From contig JANYFS010000393.1 in NCBI GenBank assembly GCA_025359705.1, forward strand, positions 1 through 9,783: a stretch of DNA of 9,783 nt, given 5' to 3'. The DNA is from Deinococcales bacterium. GTDB lineage: Bacteria; Deinococcota; Deinococci; Deinococcales; Deinococcaceae. The notes beneath the pieces were generated by a model. That model did not search any database and was not told the DNA's origin. It saw only the letters and a list, made by a program, of their open reading frames with translations. Made by a program: the position numbers and the translations under genes. Below are positions 1 through 6,453 of the stretch, piece by piece; the first letter of the stretch is position 1; each line of letters starts with the position of its first letter.

Positions 1-765
1 GTAGCTGCCATTGTGCTTGGCCCCCGCTCGAGTGCCAACCGTCGTTCTTCGGTTCCACATAATATTCCCTTTGTTTTGTTGGGTGCGTCACTATTGTGGT
101 TCGGTTGGTTCGGATTTAATGCGGGTTCGGAATTGGCTGCGGATAGTGTGGCAGTGGTGGCCTTTATGAACACTGCCATTGCACCTGCGGCGGCAATGCT
201 GGCTTGGCTGCTCTGGGAAGTCTTGCGCGGTCAAAAACCCACTGCGGTGGGCGCAGCAACGGGCTTGGTGGTGGGCTTGGTCGCTATCACCCCCGCATGT
301 GCCTATGTGAGTATGCCTTCAGGAATTTTGATCGGGGTCCTTGCTGCCACTGCATCTTTTTGGGTCGTTCAACTTAAAAACCGTATGGCTGCCGACGATG
401 CCCTTGATGTCTTTGCCTGCCACGGGGTGGGCGGTATTGTGGGTGCGTTGTTGACCGGTGTTTTGGCTGAGAAGAAAATGACCGGTGTGGCTGCCTACAG
501 TGGCTTAATCGACGGCAACCCCAGTCAAGTGGTCACACAGTTCATAGCTGTAGGTTCGACCATTTTGTGGGCAGGATTAGGAACCTTTGTACTGATGCAA
601 TTGGTCAAAGCGATCATGGGTGTGCGGGTCTCTGCACAACAAGAGAACTTGGGAACTGACCTGAGCGCACACGCCGAAGAAGGCTACACCACGGGCGACT
701 TTGGTTACTCGAGCAAAGAAGCGGGCGGGATCGACAGCCCCGTAATCTTGAACGCCAATGATTAA
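1..765 (+). CDS. amt: Ammonium transporter Amt, C-terminal part (5' truncated by window edge)
   Basis: This is the carboxy-terminal 254 residues of an Amt/MEP/Rh ammonium channel, an inner-membrane trimer that conducts ammonium. The reading frame is open from base 1, so the start lies outside the window and the GTG at 13 is internal. Visible family hallmarks are the PHN/WFGWFGFNAGS segment (pore Phe and ammonium-site residues), the AITPA segment, and DVFACHGVGG, whose His (codon 421-423) corresponds to the second pore histidine (E. coli AmtB His318). The first pore histidine would be upstream. The cytoplasmic tail keeps a version of the conserved GLD...HGE..Y element (ENLGTDLSAHAEEGY), which in other Amt proteins governs gating and GlnK contact. 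About 30 further residues follow it. A glnB/glnK gene is often adjacent in other genomes, but none lies downstream here. A strong terminator follows 15 bases after the stop. Confidence 0.95.
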   Translation, partial: VAAIVLGPRSSANRRSSVPHNIPFVLLGASLLWFGWFGFNAGSELAADSVAVVAFMNTAIAPAAAMLAWLLWEVLRGQKPTAVGAATGLVVGLVAITPACAYVSMPSGILIGVLAATASFWVVQLKNRMAADDALDVFACHGVGGIVGALLTGVLAEKKMTGVAAYSGLIDGNPSQVVTQFIAVGSTILWAGLGTFVLMQLVKAIMGVRVSAQQENLGTDLSAHAEEGYTTGDFGYSSKEAGGIDSPVILNAND

Positions 766-780
766 ACCAAAAGCAAAATA

Positions 781-816
781 AAAATTCCCCCTCGAGCGAT
801 CTGGGGGAATTTTTTT
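781..816 (+). terminator. Rho-independent terminator of amt (CTCGAG-loop type)
   Basis: An 11-bp perfect stem (781-791 pairs with 803-813) closes an 11-nt loop (792-802, TCGAGCGATCT), and a T run continues to 816. The left arm begins with A residues, so the hairpin could also act on the opposite strand. Loop and right arm recur almost unchanged at 1448-1481. Confidence 0.9.
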
Positions 817-914
817 GGCTCGATTAGGCTTTGGTCATGAATTGTTAAAGGAATTCTGAAGCAAATAAAGCAAAGATTGCGAAACTCAAGCATAATTTTA
901 GCGTAGTTTAGGGT

Positions 915-1433
915 ATGAAATTTTTCTCGAGCGGTAAAGCAAGCAGTAAAGAAATCCCCAAAGCTATTGTCCTTGGTCTGAGCTGTCTGGCCCTAAGTTT
1001 GACCATAGCTCAAGCCAAAATGAGTACCCAGCAGCAGCAATACTTCAATTTGCTGAAGGGCAAAATGATCACCACCGAAGCAGCCCTCAGCTCGAGCGGG
1101 GCCAAATCGGGTGAGACCAAAGTGGGCGGGGTGGACATCAATATCACCCTTCCTGGGATGGGCAATGTGGCGGAGGCAAGTTCTAAGCAAACGGTGCATT
1201 TGTGTTCGGATGGCAGTTATATTTTTAATACCGTCGATTCGGCGGGGAATATCAAAAATGCCACTCGAGAGGTGGGCGTTTGGAGCATTGGAAAAGCCAG
1301 TGCTGCCGAGTTTACTTTGATTCTGACTCCCAAAAAACAAGCAGCAAAAAATTGGGCGCTGAGTTTTGATGGTGAACGCACTATGGTCAATGACGAGCGT
1401 TGGTATCGTATGAAAAGTTCGGCTTGTAAATAA
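915..1433 (+). CDS. Small exported protein of unknown function
   Basis: I do not recognise the family. The 172-residue product starts with a signal peptide: basic residues to Lys16, a hydrophobic core at about 17-32 and a likely signal peptidase I site after Ala-Gln-Ala (residue 34). The mature part is about 138 residues with a predicted beta-rich character. It contains HLCSDGSY (95-102), GVWSIG (121-126) and ERWYR (161-165), a spacing reminiscent of small lipocalin-like or stress-related barrels, but this is only a resemblance. The two mature cysteines, C97 and C171, could form a disulfide. The ATG at 915 has only a weak AGGG two bases upstream, so the start rests on the signal peptide placement. 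A CATAAT box at 891-896 may be the -10. The gene is monocistronic, lying between two near-identical terminators, and is convergent with the kinase gene. Confidence 0.75.
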   Translation: MKFFSSGKASSKEIPKAIVLGLSCLALSLTIAQAKMSTQQQQYFNLLKGKMITTEAALSSSGAKSGETKVGGVDINITLPGMGNVAEASSKQTVHLCSDGSYIFNTVDSAGNIKNATREVGVWSIGKASAAEFTLILTPKKQAAKNWALSFDGERTMVNDERWYRMKSSACK

Positions 1434-1447
1434 GTGATTGAACATAG

Positions 1448-1481
1448 AAAAATTCCTCTCGAGCGATCTGGGGGATTTTTT
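1448..1481. terminator. Bidirectional terminator between convergent genes
   Basis: An 11-bp stem (1448-1458 with 1470-1480, including two G-T wobble pairs) has the same 11-nt loop TCGAGCGATCT as the terminator at 781-816. T runs lie on both sides (T1476-1481 on plus; the complement of the A run 1448-1452 on minus). It can therefore serve both the exported-protein gene and the histidine kinase gene, whose stop is at 1534. Confidence 0.87.
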
Positions 1482-1533
1482 GTGTAAACTCGAGAAAGAT
1501 ACTGTACCATTTCAAAGAATATAAACAAACTCC

Positions 1534-2592
1534 CTATTTCAAATGAATCACCAAAGCAGTACCAATTTGGGTAACTTCATGCTCGAGGTTGCCGCCGTGT
1601 GCTTCGGCTATGCGCCGCACAATGTATAAGCCCAAACCGCCCGTGCCTGCGGTGTATTGCTTGCCCGCAATGCTCACGGGCTGGGCATTGAACGGCTGGG
1701 CCAACTCGCGCAAAGTTTTGGGCAAACCTGGGCCGTCATCAAAAACCCGCACGGCGTGGTCACAAATGGTGATGCGAACTCTGGTTTTGGCGTAGCGTAG
1801 GGCATTTTCCACCAAGTTGGATAGCGCCCGCTCGAGGGCTACGGGGTCGGCATCGGCTTCACCTTCGCCCGATAGCTCGAGCTTGAGATCCCCCGTGATT
1901 TTGCGGCGGGTACGCTCGAGGACTTTGTTTGCCAGATCTGCCAAATCTACCGCTCGTAGGTTCAAACTCACCCCATCGCGCTCGAATTTGTGGGCATCCA
2001 CCATTTGCTGCACCAAAGCCAACAAACGGGTGTTTTCCTCGAGGATATGGCTGATCACTTCTTTGCGCTCCGCAAAAGGAATATCCACCTCTTTGAAGGT
2101 GGATAGCAAATGATTGGTGGCAATGATCGGGGTTTTGAGGTCGTGCATGAGGGTAGCCATAAATGCACCCCGACGGTTCTGCTCGAGGGATAAGTTTTGC
2201 AGCAAATCCGAAAAAGATTCGCGCAAGTTCATCACTTCGGTAGGATCATGCGGGTCGAACTCGAGGGAAACATCCCCTTGCGAGGCCATTTCCCGTACAT
2301 CCTGCTCGAGCTGAGTGAGTGAGCGCAGCAGATTGCGGGCCAAAAATAAACCCACAAAAATGGCAGTGAGCAAGCCCACCAAGGCCATAAACACCATAGG
2401 CCAGAGGGTTCGCACCCGCTCGAGGGCAGATTGACCCAGACTTGTGACCCAAAAATAGCTGAGCAGCAAAAAGTTAGGTGCAAAAGCCAAGGCCGCGATT
2501 GAAAAACTGACCTGCGCCCGCAGGCTGAGCCGTTGTTTGGAGACGGGTTTGGCGGCAAGATTCGCGGCGGGTTTCCAGTCGGGACGAGTCAT
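1534..2592 (-). CDS. Membrane sensor histidine kinase without a sizeable sensor domain
   Basis: This 352-residue protein autophosphorylates on His and passes the phosphate to an unknown response regulator. Two membrane segments (about 29-50 and 64-84) are joined by only about 13 residues, so there is no real extracytoplasmic sensor. A HAMP linker follows (about 85-139), then the dimerisation/phosphoacceptor H-box MHDLKTPI with His150. The HATPase domain carries an N-box (NLVENALRYA, 259-268, Asn263), a G1 box (DDGPGLP, 285-291) and a G2 box (GTGGLGLYIV, 316-325). All catalytic motifs are intact. No response regulator is encoded next to it; the downstream neighbour is convergent. It starts 28 bases after the stop of the TPR gene on the same strand, so the two are probably co-transcribed. 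The ATG at 2592 has no strong ribosome-binding site. The architecture suggests sensing within the membrane or through a partner, possibly the TPR protein; that is inference. Confidence 0.92.
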   Translation of the reverse strand: MTRPDWKPAANLAAKPVSKQRLSLRAQVSFSIAALAFAPNFLLLSYFWVTSLGQSALERVRTLWPMVFMALVGLLTAIFVGLFLARNLLRSLTQLEQDVREMASQGDVSLEFDPHDPTEVMNLRESFSDLLQNLSLEQNRRGAFMATLMHDLKTPIIATNHLLSTFKEVDIPFAERKEVISHILEENTRLLALVQQMVDAHKFERDGVSLNLRAVDLADLANKVLERTRRKITGDLKLELSGEGEADADPVALERALSNLVENALRYAKTRVRITICDHAVRVFDDGPGLPKTLRELAQPFNAQPVSIAGKQYTAGTGGLGLYIVRRIAEAHGGNLEHEVTQIGTALVIHLK

Positions 2593-2620
2593 GAATGCTT
2601 CAATAATAGCTTGCTCGAGC

Positions 2621-4051
2621 CTAATTCAACATCCGTCCCCGCCCCCCCTCGAGCATCTGTTGGGCTTTGATCACATAACTTTGCAAGGTGTGATGCCATT
2701 CGTCGTTGGGCTGCACGTTCTCGAGGGCGCTTTTGGCATGTTCCAAAATGCGTTCGGGCTGGGTAAACCCCTGCTGGGCCAAAACATCGGCGAGCATTTG
2801 ATGGGCCAAAGTGAATTCACGGCTGCCTGGAGCCGCCGCCTCGAGCGCTTTGCCATAATGCTCGAGGGCCGCGTCCAGATGGTAGTAATCCATATCGATG
2901 GCTCCCAAAACCAAGTTGGCAGTGACGGTTGCCCCCATGTTTAGTGCTTGCTCTGCCAAAAGTTGGGCCTCGGGTAAGCGCCCCAGGCGGTATTCACATT
3001 CGGCAATATCGGCGTGAACCTCGGGAATGAAAGGGTATTCTTGGTACTGAAGTACCCGCTCGAGGTGTTCTCTGGCCTCGAGTACCGCGTCGGTATCCAA
3101 ATAGGCTACCCCCAATTCGTGCAGGGCAAAGGGCTGATCGGTGGGGGTTGCCGAATCCACCGCATCGTTGAAGTGCAAAATCGCCTCTTCGGGCTGGCCC
3201 AGCACCATCAGAATTTGCCCATACACCAAAGCCACCCCATAACTGCCCTCGCCTTGCACTTTTTCGATCTGATCCGCCAAGGAAATTTGGGCTAGCGCCC
3301 CCTCGAGGCGGCCCAAACCCATCTCGCTTTGGGCCTTCAGATAATGCCACTGCACCCAGCTCATCGGGTCAAGTTCCTCGAGCGAACGGTCTTTGTAGCC
3401 GTCATTGAGGATTTTGACTTGATCCAGCAAGGTTCCCGCCATATCGAAGCGCTCGAGCGATAAACACAGCGCGGCCTGCTCCGAGAGCATCGAGCCTTGT
3501 TGGTTGGGTGGGGCCAATTCTGCCGCTCGAGCGAAGCAGTTTTGGGCCTCCTCGAGCTGTTCAGCATTCTCATGGGCGTTGCCCAACCAGGCATATCTGC
3601 GCCAATGTAAGTGCAGCGGTAAAAGATCGGTGGGCAAAGTCAACCAAATATTGACCGCTTCTTCGGAGTAGAGCAAAGTCAGCGCGGCAGCCGCATGGTA
3701 ACGGGCCAAGGGCGGCCCTACCAAGGCGAGTTGGGCCTGAGAGAGCAGTGCTGGACGTTGATTTTCTTCCTCGAGCAGATAGCTGGTCAGTTCGGCTTGT
3801 AGCCCCAAATAAAGCGGTTGTTGATTCAGTAAAAAGTCCTGTTGTCCAGCGATCAAGAGCGTATTTAAACCCTCTTGCGCTCCAGTTTCAGCGTATAGGC
3901 TGTGTAGATGTGCGCCCCACAGGGCCAATTCCGAGCGCTCCTTAAGGTTGGCCTTGCGGTAGGTTTGCTCCAGCAAGGCAAAAGCCTGCTCGAGCTGTTC
4001 CTCTACAAGAATCCCTTCGAGCGCTTGCCAAATGGTTTGCAGATTGGTCAT
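2621..4051 (-). CDS. Cytoplasmic tetratricopeptide-repeat (TPR) protein
   Basis: This 476-residue, all-helical repeat protein has no signal peptide or membrane segment, so it is probably a soluble cytoplasmic scaffold. Recognisable TPR-like helix pairs fall at about 151-184, 234-267, 272-305, 308-336, 342-372, 376-409 and 413-447, with the usual small/large residue pattern (for example GQPEEAILHF and YHLDAALEHYGKAL). The first 130 residues are helical and more divergent. No catalytic domain is visible. It precedes a histidine kinase gene by 28 bases on the same strand, which suggests a shared operon and perhaps a protein-protein role in signalling. The start codon ATG at 4051 lacks a Shine-Dalgarno sequence. 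A TATGCT box 11 bases upstream would give a nearly leaderless mRNA, a style common in Deinococcota. Function beyond protein interaction cannot be assigned. Confidence 0.88.
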   Translation of the reverse strand: MTNLQTIWQALEGILVEEQLEQAFALLEQTYRKANLKERSELALWGAHLHSLYAETGAQEGLNTLLIAGQQDFLLNQQPLYLGLQAELTSYLLEEENQRPALLSQAQLALVGPPLARYHAAAALTLLYSEEAVNIWLTLPTDLLPLHLHWRRYAWLGNAHENAEQLEEAQNCFARAAELAPPNQQGSMLSEQAALCLSLERFDMAGTLLDQVKILNDGYKDRSLEELDPMSWVQWHYLKAQSEMGLGRLEGALAQISLADQIEKVQGEGSYGVALVYGQILMVLGQPEEAILHFNDAVDSATPTDQPFALHELGVAYLDTDAVLEAREHLERVLQYQEYPFIPEVHADIAECEYRLGRLPEAQLLAEQALNMGATVTANLVLGAIDMDYYHLDAALEHYGKALEAAAPGSREFTLAHQMLADVLAQQGFTQPERILEHAKSALENVQPNDEWHHTLQSYVIKAQQMLEGGRGRMLN

Positions 4052-4062
4052 CTTGTGGATTT

Positions 4063-4068
4063 AGCATA
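4063..4068 (-). promoter_or_regulatory. Possible -10 box for the TPR-kinase operon
   Basis: On the minus strand TATGCT ends 11 bases before the ATG at 4051. This position would give a transcript with almost no 5' leader, consistent with the missing ribosome-binding site. No convincing -35 box is seen at 16-18 bases upstream, so this is a weak call. Confidence 0.3.
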
Positions 4069-4097
4069 CTACGTAGGGGGTCGCTGCGCTTGAGGGC

Positions 4098-4132
4098 GAG
4101 ACGGCGAGCAGGTGAGACGGTGAGCAGGTGAG
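4098..4132. repeat. 16-bp tandem duplication
   Basis: GAGACGGCGAGCAGGT (4098-4113) is repeated with one change as GAGACGGTGAGCAGGT (4114-4129), followed by a partial third GAG. It lies in the non-coding region between the divergent TPR and ftsH genes. Confidence 0.8.
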
Positions 4133-4187
4133 AAAAAGATTTTGTGGCTCGAGGTTTTTTTATCAGTTACGAATAACCAATAACCAA

Positions 4188-4275
4188 ACGGACAACGGAC
4201 AACACAAAACGGACAACGCAAAACGGACAACGCAAAACGGACAATGCAAAACGGACAACGCAAAACGGACAACAA
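4188..4275. repeat. 14-bp direct tandem repeat, about six copies
   Basis: Copies of ACGGACAACGCAAA start at 4195, 4209, 4223, 4237, 4251 and 4265, the last incomplete. There is one overlapping ACGGACAAC at 4188, and single-base variants in the copies at 4195 and 4237. The preceding stretch (about 4170-4187) is a related low-complexity AATAACCAA run. Copies are contiguous, with no spacers and no internal palindrome, so this is a slippage-type minisatellite. It sits outside any convincing gene. Confidence 0.9.
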
Positions 4276-4280
4276 AAAGT

Positions 4281-4331
4281 AAAATCCCTCGAGTGGTACA
4301 TTTGTTTCTATGCCTCGAGGGGTTTTCTTTT
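4281..4331. terminator. Bidirectional terminator-like hairpin in the divergent region
   Basis: A 13-bp stem (4281-4293 with 4314-4326; 12 Watson-Crick pairs plus one T-G wobble) is built around two CTCGAG palindromes with a 20-nt loop. T-rich tails follow on both strands (TTTTCTTTT at 4323-4331; on the minus strand a T-rich run just past 4281). It lies between two divergent genes, where a terminator is not obviously needed. It may stop read-through or end a short unseen transcript. Confidence 0.65.
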
Positions 4332-4398
4332 ACAATGGGAGGATCACTTTGGGGAGAGATGCCCTTGAGCCGCCCCGCTTCGCTCTAAACAAATCTCA

Positions 4399-4419
4399 CT
4401 TGAGTCTGGTACACTCAAG
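4399..4419. promoter_or_regulatory. HAIR operator (HspR-binding inverted repeat) upstream of ftsH
   Basis: CTTGAGT (4399-4405) and its exact reverse complement ACTCAAG (4413-4419) are separated by 7 bases. This matches the HAIR consensus CTTGAGT-N7-ACTCAAG bound by the MerR-like heat-shock repressor HspR, known from Streptomyces and other actinobacteria and from Deinococcus. It overlaps the likely ftsH promoter, so HspR binding would block transcription until heat or misfolded protein titrates the repressor (inference). The hspR gene itself is not in the window. Confidence 0.85.
4407..4415 (+). promoter_or_regulatory. Candidate extended -10 promoter of ftsH
   Basis: TGG-TACACT forms an extended -10 element (TGn plus a 4/6 match to TATAAT) inside the loop and right arm of the HAIR operator. 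Transcription would begin near 4421-4423, giving a leader of about 50 nt. An alternative reads TTGAGT (4400-4405) as the -35 with a poor -10 at 4423-4428. In either case the operator covers the promoter. Confidence 0.45.
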
Positions 4420-4474
4420 GTGTGTTAGTCCATCAGACTCTGAAATTCTTTCAACAACCCTGGAGGTTGCTCCT

Positions 4475-6346
4475 GTGAATCGCATCAATCCTTGGCTTAT
4501 CGTTCTCGTCCTGATCGGTGGTTTACTGGCTTTCAGCAGCCTGCGCGGTTTTGGCAGCGGCAATGAAGTCCGCTACAGCGACTTTATTCAGCTCATCAAA
4601 CAAGGCAACGTCGAAAGTGTGTCGCTAAGCGAACGCAGTGCCATTGTCACCCTAAAAACACCCCAAAGCATCAGTACCTTGGGGGTAACAGGCAACGAAA
4701 AAAACATCACTCAATTTGAAGTGACTTTGCCCACCAGTGGAAGCACCCCCGACACGACCCTGTTGCCGTTACTCAGTTCCAACAACGTGGCTTACAATAA
4801 TGTTTTGCCTAGCCCTTGGTTAAACATCATCTTGTCTTTGCTGCCTTTAGTGGTGTTTATTGCTTTGTTCTGGTTTATCTTTATGCGGGCGCAAGGTGGA
4901 CAAAACCAAGTGATGCAATTTGGTCAGTCTAAAGCCAAGCGTTATGGCAAAGAAAACAAAGTGAGTACCACCTTTGCCGATGTTGCGGGACACGCCGAAG
5001 CCAAACGGGAATTGATGGAAATTGTGGATTTCCTTAAAAATCCGCAAAAATACCAACAAATTGGCGCGGAAATTCCCAAGGGCGCACTGTTGGTTGGCCC
5101 TCCAGGAACGGGTAAAACCCTGCTGGCACGGGCCATTGCCGGTGAAGCCGATTGCCCTTTTTATAGTGTCAGTGCCTCCGAGTTTATGGAAATGTTTGTG
5201 GGCGTGGGGGCTAGTCGCGTGCGAACCTTGTTTGAAGATGCCCGCAAAAGTGCGCCTGCCATTATTTTTATCGACGAGATCGACTCGATTGGTCGCAAGC
5301 GTGGCGCGGGCATTGGCGGCGGACACGACGAGCGCGAGCAAACCCTCAACCAGATTCTCTCCGAGATGGACGGTTTTGAAAAGCAGACTTCGGTGATTGT
5401 GCTGGGCGCAACCAACCGCCCCGATGTCCTCGACTCGGCCTTGCTGCGCCCAGGCCGCTTTGACCGTCAAATTACCATCGGCTTGCCCACCCTCAAAGAG
5501 CGCGAAGCGATTGTCAAAGTGCATATGAAGAACAAACCGATGTCGGTTGCGGTGGATGTCGAAGAGATTGCCAAAAGCACCCCTTACTTCAGTGGGGCCG
5601 ATCTGAAAAATGTGGTCAACGAAGCCGCGCTTGAGGCGGCCCGTTTGAACAAAGCCAGCGTGGATATGTCCGACTTTTACCGCGCCCTAGACAAGATCAC
5701 AATGGGCCTGGAAAATACCAGCCTAACCGTGACTCCCGAAGAGCGCCGCGCCACCGCCTATCATGAAGCAGGTCATGCGGTAACTTCGGTTGTTTTACCT
5801 GGAGCCAGTAAATTACAGAAAGTAACTATCATTCCGCGTGGGCGTGCTTTGGGAGTTGCTTTTTACCTCTCAGAAGAAAATATTACCATGAGTCAACAAC
5901 GTCTTGAAACCCAATTGGCGGTGGCTTTAAGTGGTCGGGCGGCGGAAGAGTTAATGTTGGGAGAGGTCAATACGGGAGCATCAAGCGATTTCAAACAAGC
6001 TTCTGGCATTGCCAAGCGCATGGTTCTCGAGTGGGGAATGGGCGAGAACTTCCGCCATATGGGTCTCTCGAGCGAATCTGGTCCAGTATTTATGGGCGAA
6101 GATATGATGCAGCGCAAAGAGTTTAGCGAACATACCGCCAGACTTGTGGATGAAGATGTTAAAAAGTTGCTCGAGCGGGCCTACCAGCGGGCTTGCGAAA
6201 TTATTACACAGTATGCTCAAGCGATGCACGAAGTAGCGAATGCGTTGCTCGAGAATGAAATGATCACGGGTGATGTGGTACGTGTTGCGGTGGCTAAAGT
6301 GCAGGCGCAACTCCAAGGAAACGACATTAACTCTAGCACTGCTTAA
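4475..6346 (+). CDS. ftsH: ATP-dependent zinc metalloprotease FtsH
   Basis: This complete membrane-anchored AAA+ protease (623 residues from GTG 4475; family usually 610-650) degrades unassembled membrane proteins and selected cytosolic substrates. In order it has TM1 (about 7-27), an extracytoplasmic domain (about 28-113), TM2 (114-137) and the AAA module. The module has Walker A GPPGTGKT (208-215), pore motif FVG (241-243), Walker B IIFIDEID (263-270) and a second region of homology through RPGRFDR (325-331). The M41 protease follows, with zinc motif HEAGH (430-434) and third ligand Asp505. The GTG start is chosen because GGAGGT (4462-4467) lies 7 bases upstream and the product then begins directly before TM1. 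The frame stays open back to an ATG at 4310, but that would add 55 atypical residues and cross the terminator hairpin and operator. A HAIR operator upstream implies heat-shock control by HspR. The gene is monocistronic, followed by a terminator. Confidence 0.98.
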   Translation: MNRINPWLIVLVLIGGLLAFSSLRGFGSGNEVRYSDFIQLIKQGNVESVSLSERSAIVTLKTPQSISTLGVTGNEKNITQFEVTLPTSGSTPDTTLLPLLSSNNVAYNNVLPSPWLNIILSLLPLVVFIALFWFIFMRAQGGQNQVMQFGQSKAKRYGKENKVSTTFADVAGHAEAKRELMEIVDFLKNPQKYQQIGAEIPKGALLVGPPGTGKTLLARAIAGEADCPFYSVSASEFMEMFVGVGASRVRTLFEDARKSAPAIIFIDEIDSIGRKRGAGIGGGHDEREQTLNQILSEMDGFEKQTSVIVLGATNRPDVLDSALLRPGRFDRQITIGLPTLKEREAIVKVHMKNKPMSVAVDVEEIAKSTPYFSGADLKNVVNEAALEAARLNKASVDMSDFYRALDKITMGLENTSLTVTPEERRATAYHEAGHAVTSVVLPGASKLQKVTIIPRGRALGVAFYLSEENITMSQQRLETQLAVALSGRAAEELMLGEVNTGASSDFKQASGIAKRMVLEWGMGENFRHMGLSSESGPVFMGEDMMQRKEFSEHTARLVDEDVKKLLERAYQRACEIITQYAQAMHEVANALLENEMITGDVVRVAVAKVQAQLQGNDINSSTA

Positions 6347-6378
6347 TCTCTCCCTCGAGATGTAAGGAATTACCAGAA

Positions 6379-6416
6379 AACCCCCCGCTGTTAGCTCGAG
6401 CGGGGGGTTCTTTTAT
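6379..6416. terminator. Bidirectional terminator between ftsH and the EamA transporter gene
   Basis: A perfect 11-bp GC-rich stem (6379-6389 with 6399-6409, core CCCCCCGC/GCGGGGGG) has a 9-nt loop. A CTCGAG copy (6395-6400) spans the loop and the right arm. A T-rich tail (TTCTTTTATT) follows on plus, and TTTTCTGG on minus. It terminates ftsH and can serve the convergent transporter gene, which stops at 6454. Confidence 0.92.
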
Positions 6417-6453
6417 TGAATATTTCTCGAATATAAATCCGCTTTGCGAATAT

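Noticed and set aside
884..890. Second HAIR site upstream of the exported-protein gene
   Set aside because: Only one arm (ACTCAAG) is present; the expected partner 14 bases upstream is absent.
993..1445. 150-residue antisense open frame over the exported-protein gene
   Set aside because: The plus-strand product has a convincing signal peptide and sits correctly between promoter-like and terminator signals; the antisense product has no recognisable features and overlaps the terminator.
4188..4275. CRISPR array
   Set aside because: Units are 14 bp and directly contiguous with no spacers, and no cas genes are present.
4128..4388. 86-residue plus-strand open frame through the 14-bp repeats
   Set aside because: Its middle is a translated tandem repeat, it lacks a ribosome-binding site, and it crosses a terminator. 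It is most likely chance.
4310..4474. In-frame ATG at 4310 giving a 678-residue FtsH
   Set aside because: The extra 55 residues cross the terminator hairpin, the HAIR operator and the promoter candidate. The GTG at 4475 has GGAGGT at ideal spacing and gives a normal-length FtsH.
4847..5524. 225-residue antisense open frame inside ftsH
   Set aside because: It is the mirror of the highly conserved ftsH coding strand, shows no recognisable domain and has no start signal.
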